Positions 38,301-50,300 of a DNA stretch of 64,000 nucleotides are shown one piece after another. This DNA comes from Cryptomeria japonica (taxonomy: Eukaryota > Streptophyta > Pinopsida > Cupressales > Cupressaceae), in contig NC_081411.1 of NCBI RefSeq assembly GCF_030272615.1, positions 208,536,244 to 208,600,243 of the forward strand, in the 5' to 3' direction. A program made the position numbers and the translations under genes. The notes beneath the pieces were generated by a model. It saw nothing but the letters and a program-made list of their open reading frames with translations. It did no database searches and was not told the DNA's origin. The stretch's first letter is position 1. Each line of letters begins with the position of its first letter.

Positions 38301-41300
38301 ATAATGAAGAATGATGTTTGGGAAATTGTTTCTAGGCCAACTAGAAAATCTGTTGTTTCTTCCAAATGGCTTTTTAAGATCAAACATGCTGCAGATGGCA
38401 GTATTGAAAAACACAAGGCCAGATTTGTAGCCAGAGGGTTCTCTCAAAAGGAAGGAATTGATTATGAAGAAACATTTGCACCTATAGCCAAATACACCTT
38501 AGTAAGAGCCGTCTTAGCCATTGCAGCAACAAAGGGGTGGAGAGTTCATCAGATGGATGTTAAGACAACATTTCTTAATGGTGAGATCTCAGAAGAAGTA
38601 TACCTAGAGTAACCTGAAGGGTTTGAGATTCATGATGCAGAGTCTCATTTGTGTAGACTCAAGAAAGCCCCTCTATGGGCGGGCTTAAACAGGTTCCCAG
38701 GGCCTGGTATGAAAGAATTGATACTTATCTCTCAAAACTAGGCTTCTCTAAGAATGATGCAGACCCTAATCTCTACTATAAACAAAACAAAGGTGATATG
38801 CTAATATTGATTTTATATGTTGATGATTTATTAATCACAAGAGAAGATCACCTTCTAGATCAATTCAAGAAAAATCTTTCTAAAGAATTTGACATGAAGC
38901 ACTTGGGACTCCTTCATGACTTCCTAGGCTTGAAAGTATGGCAAAATTCTGATAGCATTATACTAAACAAAGGAAAGTATACCTTGGACATTTTGAAGAG
39001 ATTTGGAATGATAAACTGCAGACCCATGACCTCTCCAATGGAAACAAATCTTCATAAACTTAAGGAAGCAGCAACAGAGTCACAACCCACCGATCCTACT
39101 CACTACAGGCAAATAATTGGGTCTCTGATGTATCTGGTAAATACAAGACCAGATATCTACTATGCAGTTAATGCTTTGAGTCAGTTTATGTGTGAGCCAA
39201 AGGAGATACACCTGATAGTAGTAAAACACATTATGAGATATCTACAAGGTACTCTAAATCTTGGTCTCAAATATGAGAGAGTTGATCTAGATCTACATGG
39301 ATTCACAGATTCAGATTTGGCTGGAAGTGTGACTGATAGGAAAAGCACCTTAGGATGCTGTTTTAGTTTAGGTTCAGCCATGATATCTTGGATCAGCAGA
39401 AAGCAGTCTTTAGTAGCACAGAGTTCCACTGAGGCCGAATACATTGCAACTTCCATGGCTGCTCGAGAAGCAGTATGGCTCAGGAAGTTGCTTGTAGGAT
39501 TATTCAGTGAACCAATGAAACCTACTGTTATCCATTGTGACAACCAGAGCTGCATAAACCAATGAAAGATCCAAGCATATTGAGATTTCATACCATTATA
39601 TGCGAGATATGGTAGACAGGAATGTGATTCAGTTGGAATATATTTGTACAGGAGATCAGACATCAGATATTCTTACCAAACCACTTTCCAGAGTAAAAGT
39701 TGAACACTTCAGAAAAGGCTTGGGTATGATAGAAAGGTAATTTGCTTTGTAATCTGTACTTACATATCAATAAGATGTTTAATGTGTAAACTTCTTTGTC
39801 GTGTTTGGACTTTTATGGGTTCAACCCCCTGTGTTCATTTCTAAGAGGTGACGATCTCTCAGATAACGAACACTTGTATATAGACATTATAAGGTGACGA
39901 TCTTATAATGATCAAACTAGTTATCATGTGTGATTTCTGACATGTCATGGATGTGCCATGATTATGATTGTGGTAAAACATTTGGAAAGATGTTAGTGCA
40001 CATACCACAATGTGGATCAGTTGAGAATTTAAATTATTCTCATATGTTAATCCTTAGTATTGCTTGTTTTGCAATACTGATATCACGTGCTTAGGTGATG
40101 TCATATCATCACAAGGTGATGAATTGCTTGTATCACGTGTTTAGGTGATACTCCATGTCACGTGTTTAGGTGATATGGTTACTTGTATCATATGTTCTGA
40201 TGATACTTCATGTCATGTATTTAAATGATATGAATCCTTGGCGAATGAGATTATAAACTATATAAGGAATACTGGTCATCAAGAGAAATGTGATGCTAGA
40301 CACTTTGTCTGTTATTCATCTTCCCAAGCTAAGAGGGAGTGTTGATACTTAATAGCTTTGGTAAGATAAATGATTGAATAAGCACGTGATGTCATATCAT
40401 CACAAGGTGATGAATTGCTTGTATCACGTGTTTAGGTGATACTCCATGTCACGTGTTTAGGTGATATGGTTACTTGTATCATATGTTCTGATGATACTTC
40501 ATGTCATGTATTTAAATGATATGAATCCTTGGCGAATGAGATTATAAACTATATAAGGAATACTGGTCATCAAGAGAAATGTGATCTAGACACTTTGTCT
40601 GTTATTCATCTTCCCAAGCTAAGAGGGAGTGTTGATACTTGATAGCTTTGGTAAGATAAATGATTGAATGGGAGATAAATGAAGTCTCCCATTCAATCAT
40701 CTATCTCATTGATAGATAAATCCAGATCTCAAATGATTATTCCTTTATCTATAATTGCTCTCCTTATTCTGTTACAGTCAATTACTTTTCTCATGCAAAC
40801 TGATCGAGTGCAAACTAATAGACTGAAAAACCGATAATGATCGGGCCTTATTCTAACCCTCCCGATTCATTATCAGGTTATCACTTTAATAGCCACCAAG
40901 TTTATAACCATCGGGCTTAATGCATTTCACCGACTAACTAATGTTATCGGGATAAATTGATAAACCGACTAACTTTTGTTATCGGGTTTAAACCGATTAT
41001 TAGTAACCACCGATTAATATTAACACCGATTGATATTGCCACTGATTATCATTGGATTATTAATAACTGAAGTGACTTCGGTTCTTTTGTATATGTGATG
41101 ACACCGATTAAGCAATCGGTTGAGGGACACGACCAAGGGGTATCTTGGTCGGTCATGTCCAAGGGACACGATCGATCAAGGTACCACTTGATCGGTTCCC
41201 TCCATGATATATATGCCCAATGATATGCTGTGGAGAACACATAGAAAACATAAATGCTCTCTCTCCACCTGCCATAAACAAAATCAGATTCATTATATTG

Positions 41301-44300
41301 AGAAATAACATATACTTGAAAGGAAAAATAACCTTGAATATAACTTGCACCTTGAATTGTAAATTGACATACATTTACAGGGTGCTGGGCACTTTGGTCT
41401 AGGCACTTTCTGCTGAATTTTGGCTAGATGCTCTGTCTTTGGGTCTTGAAGCTATTTTGGTCTTCTTGGCTCCGTTGGATACCTGTAATTGCACACACAA
41501 AGGAAAGAAAGGGGGATTGTGGATAGGGGTTTGCCTTAGGTCAAACATTGGATTTGAAATTAACCCTAGTTGAAATAGAAATTGAACTTGAACTGAATTG
41601 AAAAAACTTGCCTTTTGAGGGCAAGGCTGAAATGCTTGAATATAGATAATTATACCTTCAATAGGTGATGCAATGCTCTTAGGATAAGTCCTCCATGTGT
41701 TGATACAATAACATGATAAATCACATAAAATCCATCATGAAATCATAATTGAAACATAAGTTGAAGATGCCTTGATGTAGCTTGCTGCTCTTTGAATCAG
41801 ATCTGCTCCAAAATTGATGATAATGTTTGCATAAATTGTAATTGTTTAGAATGAATTTGAGAGAAATGCCTTATATAGGGATTTCATAATTAAAATCACC
41901 TTTAGGCTGACTTAGAATTGATATATTTTCTCACAAAGTGGGATTTGAACATTATAATACCGCCAAATTAAGCTCCCAAAAGTCGGGGATAAAAGGTTGG
42001 GATCAAAATGGTGGTCGCTTTGGTCCAGCTGACTTTTTTTTCCAATTTTCTAGGGATGCAAGATATTCTGATTACAAAGTTAAATCCAACTCGGTGGGTC
42101 AATCCAAAGTGTCTAGATATGCAAAAATATGCTTTGAAGATTGAAATTAGGACATTATTAGGATTAATTAAAACAAAATAAAAAGGGGCACACTTAGGCT
42201 TAAGGGCCCAATTTTATGATATGTGAATTGTTGAGAGAGGACTTTAGATTTAATTAAATTAATTATTAAATGCCTAAAGGAACCTTACAAATGCAATAGG
42301 ACACACTAAGGCGGGTGCTAACCTAAGCGTGGAATTGGACAACCTTAATTAGGTGAAGAGCACACAGTTATACTGAGAGAGGGGGGTGAATCAGTATAAT
42401 GAAACTTTTCAATTCAATATTTTATATGATAGAATCAATCACTAAAAATAATTTTGCATATGAACACAATAACACAAAGATTTAAGTGGAAACTCAATGT
42501 GGGAGAAAACCACTGAAAATGAATGCTATATATTTATGTTCTTTTACAATTTTGTGAGCACCAACCCACTAGAAGCACCAACTCCCTAACTCTGTTTTGT
42601 GAGCACCAACCCACTGGAAGCACCAACCCCCGAACTTTGTTTTGTGAGCACCAACCCACTGGAAGCACCAACCCTCGAACTCTGTTTTGTGAGCACCAAC
42701 CCACTGGAAGCTCCAACTCTCTCTGCTGAAATTGTGAGCACCAACTCACTCTTCACAAATCTAATTTTCCATCTTGAACATGTTGCTGTAACAATGGATG
42801 ATGGACAATGGTAACACTCTTTAAATCTGCATACACATCTTCATACAAATATGTCACAATTTCTTTCTTAAATCTGTTGGAAGCTGATCATAAATCTGTC
42901 TTACTCTTCATTTCAAATCTGCATGTGCTAAGTTTATATATCTGCTATTATATTCTAAACTTATGCTTTTTTAGGACTGATTGTTCATGTTTCTCTTTGC
43001 ACACCTCTTACTTCACTTACGTGAGGTATACTTTCAAAAATCCACAGTTTTATACGAAGTATATATATCCAGCATTTCAACATCCTTCTCAAAGCATTTT
43101 TAAAAATTCATATATATGTGCTAGTTCCACCGGTTGCAAACCAACATGACTTTTAGTTTGAAAAGTCATATCCTTCAATATTTCAATAACTTCTTTTTGT
43201 TAAATTCTATTAATAAACTTTGTACGGGAGTATTTGTTTGCCAAGCATTTTTGTTTATATTAATAAACTCTTATGCCACTATACCTTAGACAATACTTTT
43301 CATAATAAACAAACCACCGAACTTAATGAAGCCCGATAATATGTATTGTAAAAATAAGGTATGTAATTTATTTACGATATTATTTTCTCCCAGCCGGTAT
43401 TAAGTAAGTTCCGCAAAACACAAAGTTTAATAATTTTTGTTGTCGAGATTTATTTTTCACTTTTAATTTTGCCGCTCCATATCTATCTCCGCTTTAATTA
43501 ATTTAAAGTGTGCCGCTGATAATATTGTTCAATATATTAACACTCATGAGGTGCCGTAAAAAATACTTGGTTAATACATCCGCCATCAAAACATTTTTTC
43601 GCTTTAATAAACTTGCCGCTATATTAATATATTTGTCGATAATTATAAAGTCTTTCCATATTATATATCGGGTAATAAATATATCGGATTATTTATAAAG
43701 TCTTTCCATTAATAGTTTTCATTTGATTTCTATTTTTGCCTTCAGATAATGATATAGATACGAACCATGCTCATTGTAATCTTCTGCTTCATCGTGCTGA
43801 TTTGCCAGGAAACTTCCAAACCAACACCCGACCCTAGGATATATTTTAGATACTTTCATTCTTTCTGTGATGTCATTTTAGATGCTTCCTGCTTTGAATT
43901 AATTTGACATCAATGACAATACTTGCATCATTAGGGTGTACAATTTATGACACTACACTACTGAAGTCATCGACAAATAACAAAATATATCTAGTGGTAG
44001 TGATTGATGTAATGTTCATTGGGCCATAGACATCTGCATGAACCAATTGCAATACCTTGGAGGCTCTACAAGCGTCGCCATTTGAGAAAGGAGTTTGATG
44101 CTGCTTTCTTGCTTGGCAAGCTTGACAAACACCATGACTTTGTGATTGAATCATAGGTAAACAAACAACCAGACCTGCCTGAGCCAACTGAGAGAGATAG
44201 GGGACATTCAGGTGCCCATACTGCTAATGCCAAAGTGTACTGGTGGAAGAACACTTTGCTTCCATATCATGCTCCTTAGAATCACTAGTGTCAACAAGTT

Positions 44301-47300
44301 TGTAAAGACCATGATCCTCGAGGTCAACAACAACTATAATTCGAGCTCCTTGTCAACAATGTTGCACTTGTGTGCACTGAAGATGATATCTAGCTTTGGA
44401 CAATGGCGCATAATCTAACTGACTGAGAGAAGATTCAGTTCCATGCCTGAAACATGGTATACATTGAGGAATAATAATTTTCTCCCTCCAGATTGAATCT
44501 GAGCGTTGCCCTTGCTGATAACAGTATACTCCTCCAAAAATCATAGAATCATTGAAAGCCATGTACTTGGAGAACCAATCCTGTTGATTCGTGAAATGAT
44601 GAGAAGCGCCAAAGTCAATGTACCAAGCATATGAATTCAAATGTTCTGCTGGTCTTTTGGCCTTGAAAGCGTAAAATGTAGACTCTTGCTTAGTGTGGTT
44701 TGCAATATGGGCCTTGTGTTGAGACCCTCTCTGTTGAGATTGCTCAGACGTCAGTCATTTCGTGCAATCTTTCTTCATATGACCATACTTGTGACAATAG
44801 TTTCATTGAATATTCTTCTTGGAGGGCTTTTGAGGTTTGCTTTGTCCTTTCTGTTGGAGGGACTTGCTTTTGCCTTTGCCCTTATATGAGGCTTTGGCAG
44901 TGAATGCTTGTTTAGTGGAGGTTGTGTTGCTATTGCCAAACTGTTGTTTCCATCTATCTTGTTGTAGAGGGTAGGAAACTTGAGATCAACACCAGTGGAA
45001 GTAATATTGAGCGTCTCAATAAAATGCTCGTAGGATCAAGGCAAGCATTTTATTGTAAGCACCACCATGTCGTCTTCCTCCATTTTGCGACCAATAGCCT
45101 CTAGCTGATCACGTATATCCTTGATCTTTGTAAGATGCTCCTGTAGAGGCATCTTATTGTCCATCATTATGGAAAACAACATGTTCTTCAGAAAGAACAC
45201 TCAGGTTTTGTCGAACATTTCATGAAGGTCCTTCAAATGTTGCTATATTTCCGGAGCAGTCTTACCAGATGGGACTTGAGGAAGCTGATCATCCGTGAAG
45301 GATAATTTGAGGAGCATGACTGCTTCTTGATTGTGCTCATCATATTTGTCTTGATGTTTTCCTGCTGCTGAAGGTCAAGTTGTAGTACCTAGGATGACCT
45401 CATCAAGAAACCGATATTCAAAAATGGTTAACATGCACTGTTTCCATGTGTTATAATTTTGACCATTGAATTTATGACTGCTCTCCAGATTAATGTTTGT
45501 TAGAGATTCCATCCCATGCTTCCTGATGCAAAAGATTGATGAATTGGTCAAAAACAGTCAACATGATAGCATATGCACAAATCCCAAGGTGCATAGATTC
45601 CAAGGAGCAATTTAGAAAATCAAACCTTGATCGTTATTCCAAAAAGCTAATTAAAAAAATGACTGAAAGAAAACTTTTTGTAGAAACACGAAACCCTAGG
45701 TGCAGGTTTAGAACTCCAAAGCTGCATGAGATTAGCAGAAAACCCTAGCTGTGGGTCAAAAGAAAAAATTCCTTTTGCCACCAATCTGTGATGCCACCAC
45801 TCAGGTGCAACTCCTTCAAGGTGAAGGGTAGCATATTTGATGGCCTCTATCTCCTTCATCTGGTTCAAAGCAAGGTAGGTGTCCAATTTCTGAATCCAAG
45901 CTCTAGCCGTACATATCCCAACCTCTTTTGCAATCCATAATTCTGCTTCTCTTGATAATTTTGTTTTTGCCGGGGTCTTGTGCGCTTGGTGACCTCCAAG
46001 TAATCCCTAAAAGAGATGGCTGATTGAAAATCTGGTCCCAAGGCCTGATACTTTGCTAGTATTTCAGCGTCCTCATTATCCTCTACAAGTTCCTCTTGTG
46101 TAGGCTCATCTTCTTGTATAAAAGTGGCCATAAAAGGTCTGGATTGTGATGAACCCGTGGATTTGTTGGTAGAATGTTCTTTGTTTTCTGCAGCTGTGCT
46201 TCTTTCTTCCCCTTTTGTATGCACCAAAGTTCTTCCATATGCTGTGTTATGAGCCAAATGACTCAAATAAAGGTTGTTATTGTTCAACAGTCTTATCATG
46301 TCTGAAAACATTTGTTTTGCTTCTTCTTCACTTGATGATGGTGGCTGATTTGAACCTGCCATTACTCCTTTTTCTTTTTCCAAGCTACGACCACCTATTC
46401 CACGCATGCAATCAACCCAAACAGGCTGCCAAGTCTTGAAGCTTTGATATGACTGTAATATTCCCAAATAGGATACTAAAAACAAGACATTTCTGCAAAC
46501 TAGGGCACAACTGATAAAAGAAAACACCTCTGCAAACTAGGGCATAAATCTGGAAATGAACTTGCATAGGATTACATCTCAGATTTTTGTCAGTTTTCAG
46601 ATCAGATTTAGGACCAAAAGCAGAAGTTTCTGATTCTTATTATGCTATGAAATTATTACAAAACAACCCTTGTAATAGTCCAGAATTTCCAGAAAAGCGT
46701 GTGTCTAATTTTCCCTATTGTTTTTCTGAGTTATAGACAGGAAAATACACAGATTTAGGAACAAGAATACCTTAGATTTATTTATGAATTTTATCAAACC
46801 CTAGCCAACCCTCAAACTGGCGCTAGGCTCCCAAAAGACCAGCAAACAGACTGATTTAGCTGTTCCTTTGCAGCTGTCCCAAAAAGGTGCTAAAAAATTG
46901 ACAATGTACAGCTGTAGATGTTCACCAATCTGAATCTTCAATGCTGGTATCTTTCTCTAATTGACCTCCAACCTGATAAATACTTGCAGCCCAGAATTTA
47001 CAATGTGCTAGGGTTTCACAAACCGGAGTTATTATACCAAAAGACACTCTTCTGATTAGGGAGAGCCCATGTGTCTCACCAAAACCAGGGATACTCATGG
47101 GTTTGGATGCTCAAGCCAAGCTGCAGCAGCAATAAGCAGAAAACTTCATCCCATCATGATCTCAAAATGAGCCCTTAGTGTGTTTTATAACAACTTCTAC
47201 AAAGATCAATCAATCTGCACCCTTGATAGTCCACCTCTTAATCCAAGGCTCAAAAATAAAAGCCTAAAATGTGCACCAATAAGAACTCTTGAAGCTGGGT

Positions 47301-50300
47301 GCCCACCTTGGCTTTTGTCACATGTTTTAATTAAGTCACTTCAGTACATAAAAGAGGGGACAACTTAAGTCCCTTAGCCAGACTTCACTATTGCCTAAAA
47401 AGACGTGCCCAACTTAAAGTGACTTAAGTTCACTTAAGTTGCATCAAAGGATGTGCACTCAACTTAAAATTAAAAATTAGAACAAGCCAAAGGTTCCATA
47501 TCTTATTAAACGATGCTGTACACCCTCTTCCTCTTGGGTAATCCAAGGAAAGGACAACCAAACTGCTGCTAAGTGTCTTGATTTGAGTTGGGGACATTAC
47601 AGGCCGTCGTCCTCTTTGTGCAATTGCCACATGGCACTGCAGCTCTCCTCCTTATACCATTTCCTATGCTAAACTTTTCAATTGCACAAACAAGTAATAA
47701 TTCCAGCATTACGCCATTGTTGAATTTTAGAAATGACAATACATTTTTGAAGTCCATAATCTACTTGCAAACTTAGTGTGATCGCAATTGTGAATTGAGA
47801 TCTCTGTTGTTCGCACAACTTGTTGGGTTCTTGAAATTGAATATGCTTTTCACATGTATACTGCTAGTGGTGCAAATTCAAAGGAAAATTCCAATTGGTA
47901 AATTGAAAAGAAATCTTCATTATTTTCACTTCAATGTTGACAATTCAATTCACTTTAGGTCATTAATTCAAATATTAAAATTCCTGCAATATCAACAAAA
48001 TGAAGTATCCGGTACACACTGAGCAACCCCCTAGCAACATCTTGTTGACGTGGCTAAAGTCGGATAATCAAATCGCTCCGGTCAACGCTAAATAGAATGT
48101 TCTTGCTGAGTGTTCTATCCTCTCTTGAATAAGGAATCCCTAATGCTGTTCTAATTAATCAATGGGGACAACCTCAAGGTTGCAATTGTCAGGTCATGAC
48201 TGCGGGATAACTCGGTGATTTAATGCGTTTTGCTGGAAACACAAGGGGACTTATGTGGTTAGATAAAATCAGTTTATGGCTACATTGGCTCCCTAAGACT
48301 CTAAAATCTTGACTTCATCAAATTGTTCTTTAACATGATGCTGTACATGGTTTCAACTTTCATATAGAAAAAAGGGAAAAAAGGGAGATAGAGGAGGAAA
48401 GAAAATAACTAATCTATCTAAAACAACAGATTCAGGTGAATAGACAGAAACCTTTGAAAAACCAGATTTGACTTTGACAACTAATATAGCACAACTATGT
48501 AAAATCTGATGCAATCTTCAAGGGAAACTAGATTTTCAAGCTATTAAACATGAATACAGAGCTTTTACGTCTATTCATTCAAAATTTAATAACCAAACTA
48601 AGCATATATATTAGTTCATGTTAAGTTTATTCAAATTCTGTGATCAAGAGGATAGAAGGGATGAATATATAATCTGAAATCAAACTTGAACTGCTGTAGT
48701 GTAACTGGAAGGATGCACAACACATCGATTTCGGTGTTGTGTTCCTCCTCAATGTATGCGTGTTATATATATGTGAATGAGGGGGTACGTAGTGAAGAGA
48801 TATGTCTTCCCACGCGGGAAGACATTTTTCTCCCCTACGTACCACTCATGATAACCCAGCACGTTAGCACCATTAAGATCATCGCTGATTATGAGGAACG
48901 CGATTATGAATCGCTTAATCATAGCCTGTTAACATGAAAGGGTGTGACTTGTGGCAAACACCATAATTCGATTTAGATTTTATTTATTATTTATTGTTAG
49001 CATATATGCTAATAGTTCATCTATTAACATATATGTTATCATGTAATTAATCCATGCATCGGAATTATGAAATTGTACGACCAACGTTACAAGAATTAAC
49101 ACTCCCTCTTAGCTAGGGAGGACACATTTCATGTTAGAGAAAACATCACAATTCATCCATTGATTGTGAAGAGAAAAGATATCACACCATAGTGATATTC
49201 AGAGATATGGTTCAACGATGAATATCAAGTCTCATGATACTCACCATAACTCATAGTTATCAAGTAAGGTATGTGCACTGGCATCAAGTCACATGATGCC
49301 TACCATACTGATAATGATTCATGGCATGTCCACGAATATTATGTCCATAATATTCACCATGAAGATCTCTATCATAATTATGGTTTATTTAATGATACCA
49401 ACCAACTAATATCTACCATAATGTCTCAGAGATATATACTATCATGACATGTCCACAGATATCAAGTCACACGATATCCATCAAGATGGATAAATTGATA
49501 ATTGTAAAATCGTCACCTTTAAATATCAATTTGAAACAAGTGTTCATTATTGAAAAGTCGTCACCCTTCAATAATGTTCACAGGGGGCCCATGAAGTCAT
49601 GGAGTCGCACACATGACAAAAGAGTTTACACATTAAACATCTTAAATATATTAGTATATCAGAATAAATGAGACTCTATCTTAAAATTAAATAACATTTT
49701 CAACCATACCAAGTTTATCTCTAAAGTGTTCAATCTTGATCCTGGAGAGAGGCTTGGTAAGAATGTTTGCAATCTGATCACCTGCACTAATATAATTTAG
49801 TTGGATCACATTCCTTTCCACCATATCTCGAACATAGTGATAAGGAATCTCAATGTGTTTAGATCTGTCATGAAATACTGGATTCATTGAGAGCTTGATG
49901 CAACTCTGATTGTCACAATAGATGACAATAGGATTTAAGGGCTCACCAAATAGTCCTACAAGCAATTTCCGGAGCCATATTGCTTCTCTTGCTCCCATGG
50001 AGGCTGCAATGTATTCAGCTTTTGTAGAACTCTGAGCAACTGAAGACTGTTTTCTACATATCCATGAGATCATTCTTGATCCTAAACTGAAGCAACATCC
50101 TGATGTGCTTTTCCTATCAACTATGCTTCCAGCCCAATCAAAATCAGTGAATCCAAGTAGGTCAAGGTCTACATGTTTTTATTTCAGACCAAAACCAATA
50201 GTTCCTCGAAGATATCTCAGAATATGCTTTGCAACAACAAGATGTATTTCCCTAGGTTCACACATGAACTAACTTAGTGTATTAACAACATAACATATAT

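Larger units (their letters stand above)
34957..41379 (+). mobile_element. Complete Ty1/copia element (copia 2)
   Basis: 6,423 bp with LTRs of 769 and 750 bp and perfect GGGTG duplications (34952-34956, 41380-41384). Initiator-Met primer-binding site TGGTATCAGAGC is at 35726. Decayed gag-pol, a hairpin array, a 285-bp tandem duplication and the tract AAGAGGGAG (40621-40629) follow. Confidence 0.93.
34473..43957 (-). mobile_element. 3.06-kb TG...CA insertion, itself split by copia 2
   Basis: Perfect CTACT duplications (34468-34472, 43958-43962) bracket TGTGTTCA...ACTACA. Removing it restores the integrase frame of the chimera at DDFS/SRKM exactly. Net length without copia 2 is about 3,057 bp. 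The minus-strand end TGTAGTGTCATAAATTG resembles gypsy LTR starts at 5233 and 12297, and a shared LTR phrase occurs at about 41540. It may be a very large solo LTR or a non-autonomous element; I found no coding domains. Orientation is inferred. Confidence 0.65.
21818..47601 (-). mobile_element. Gypsy/copia chimeric retroelement, host of the nested stack
   Basis: Minus-strand element. The outer ends are TGTAATATTCC (21818) and GGGGACATTACA (ending 47601), with near-matching flanks GGCCA (21813-21817) and GGCCG (47602-47606). The right side has a 1,148-bp LTR and a gypsy-like gag start. From about 45785 leftward the coding sequence is copia gag-pol. The left LTR matches the right one only for its first ~854 bp (21818-22671); the remaining 172 bp (22672-22843) is different and looks like the U3 start of a copia LTR. 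Three later insertions split the copia part; removing them leaves about 4.5 kb. Confidence 0.65.

Noticed and set aside
39181-39663. Minus-strand frame of 160 codons
   Set aside because: Antisense shadow of the copia 2 RNase H region.
42554-42748. CRISPR-like array
   Set aside because: Head-to-tail repeats without unique spacers, in a plant retroelement context.
42523-42814. Protein with CEHQPTGSTN repeats
   Set aside because: Open only because the 45-bp repeat is a multiple of three. Both strands are equally open and no start context is convincing.
21390-47606. One element bounded by TGTAATGTCCC at 21390 and GGGGACATTACA at 47601
   Set aside because: Flanks AATGA and GGCCG do not match, whereas 21818 and 47601 have GGCCA and GGCCG, so the left boundary is 21818.
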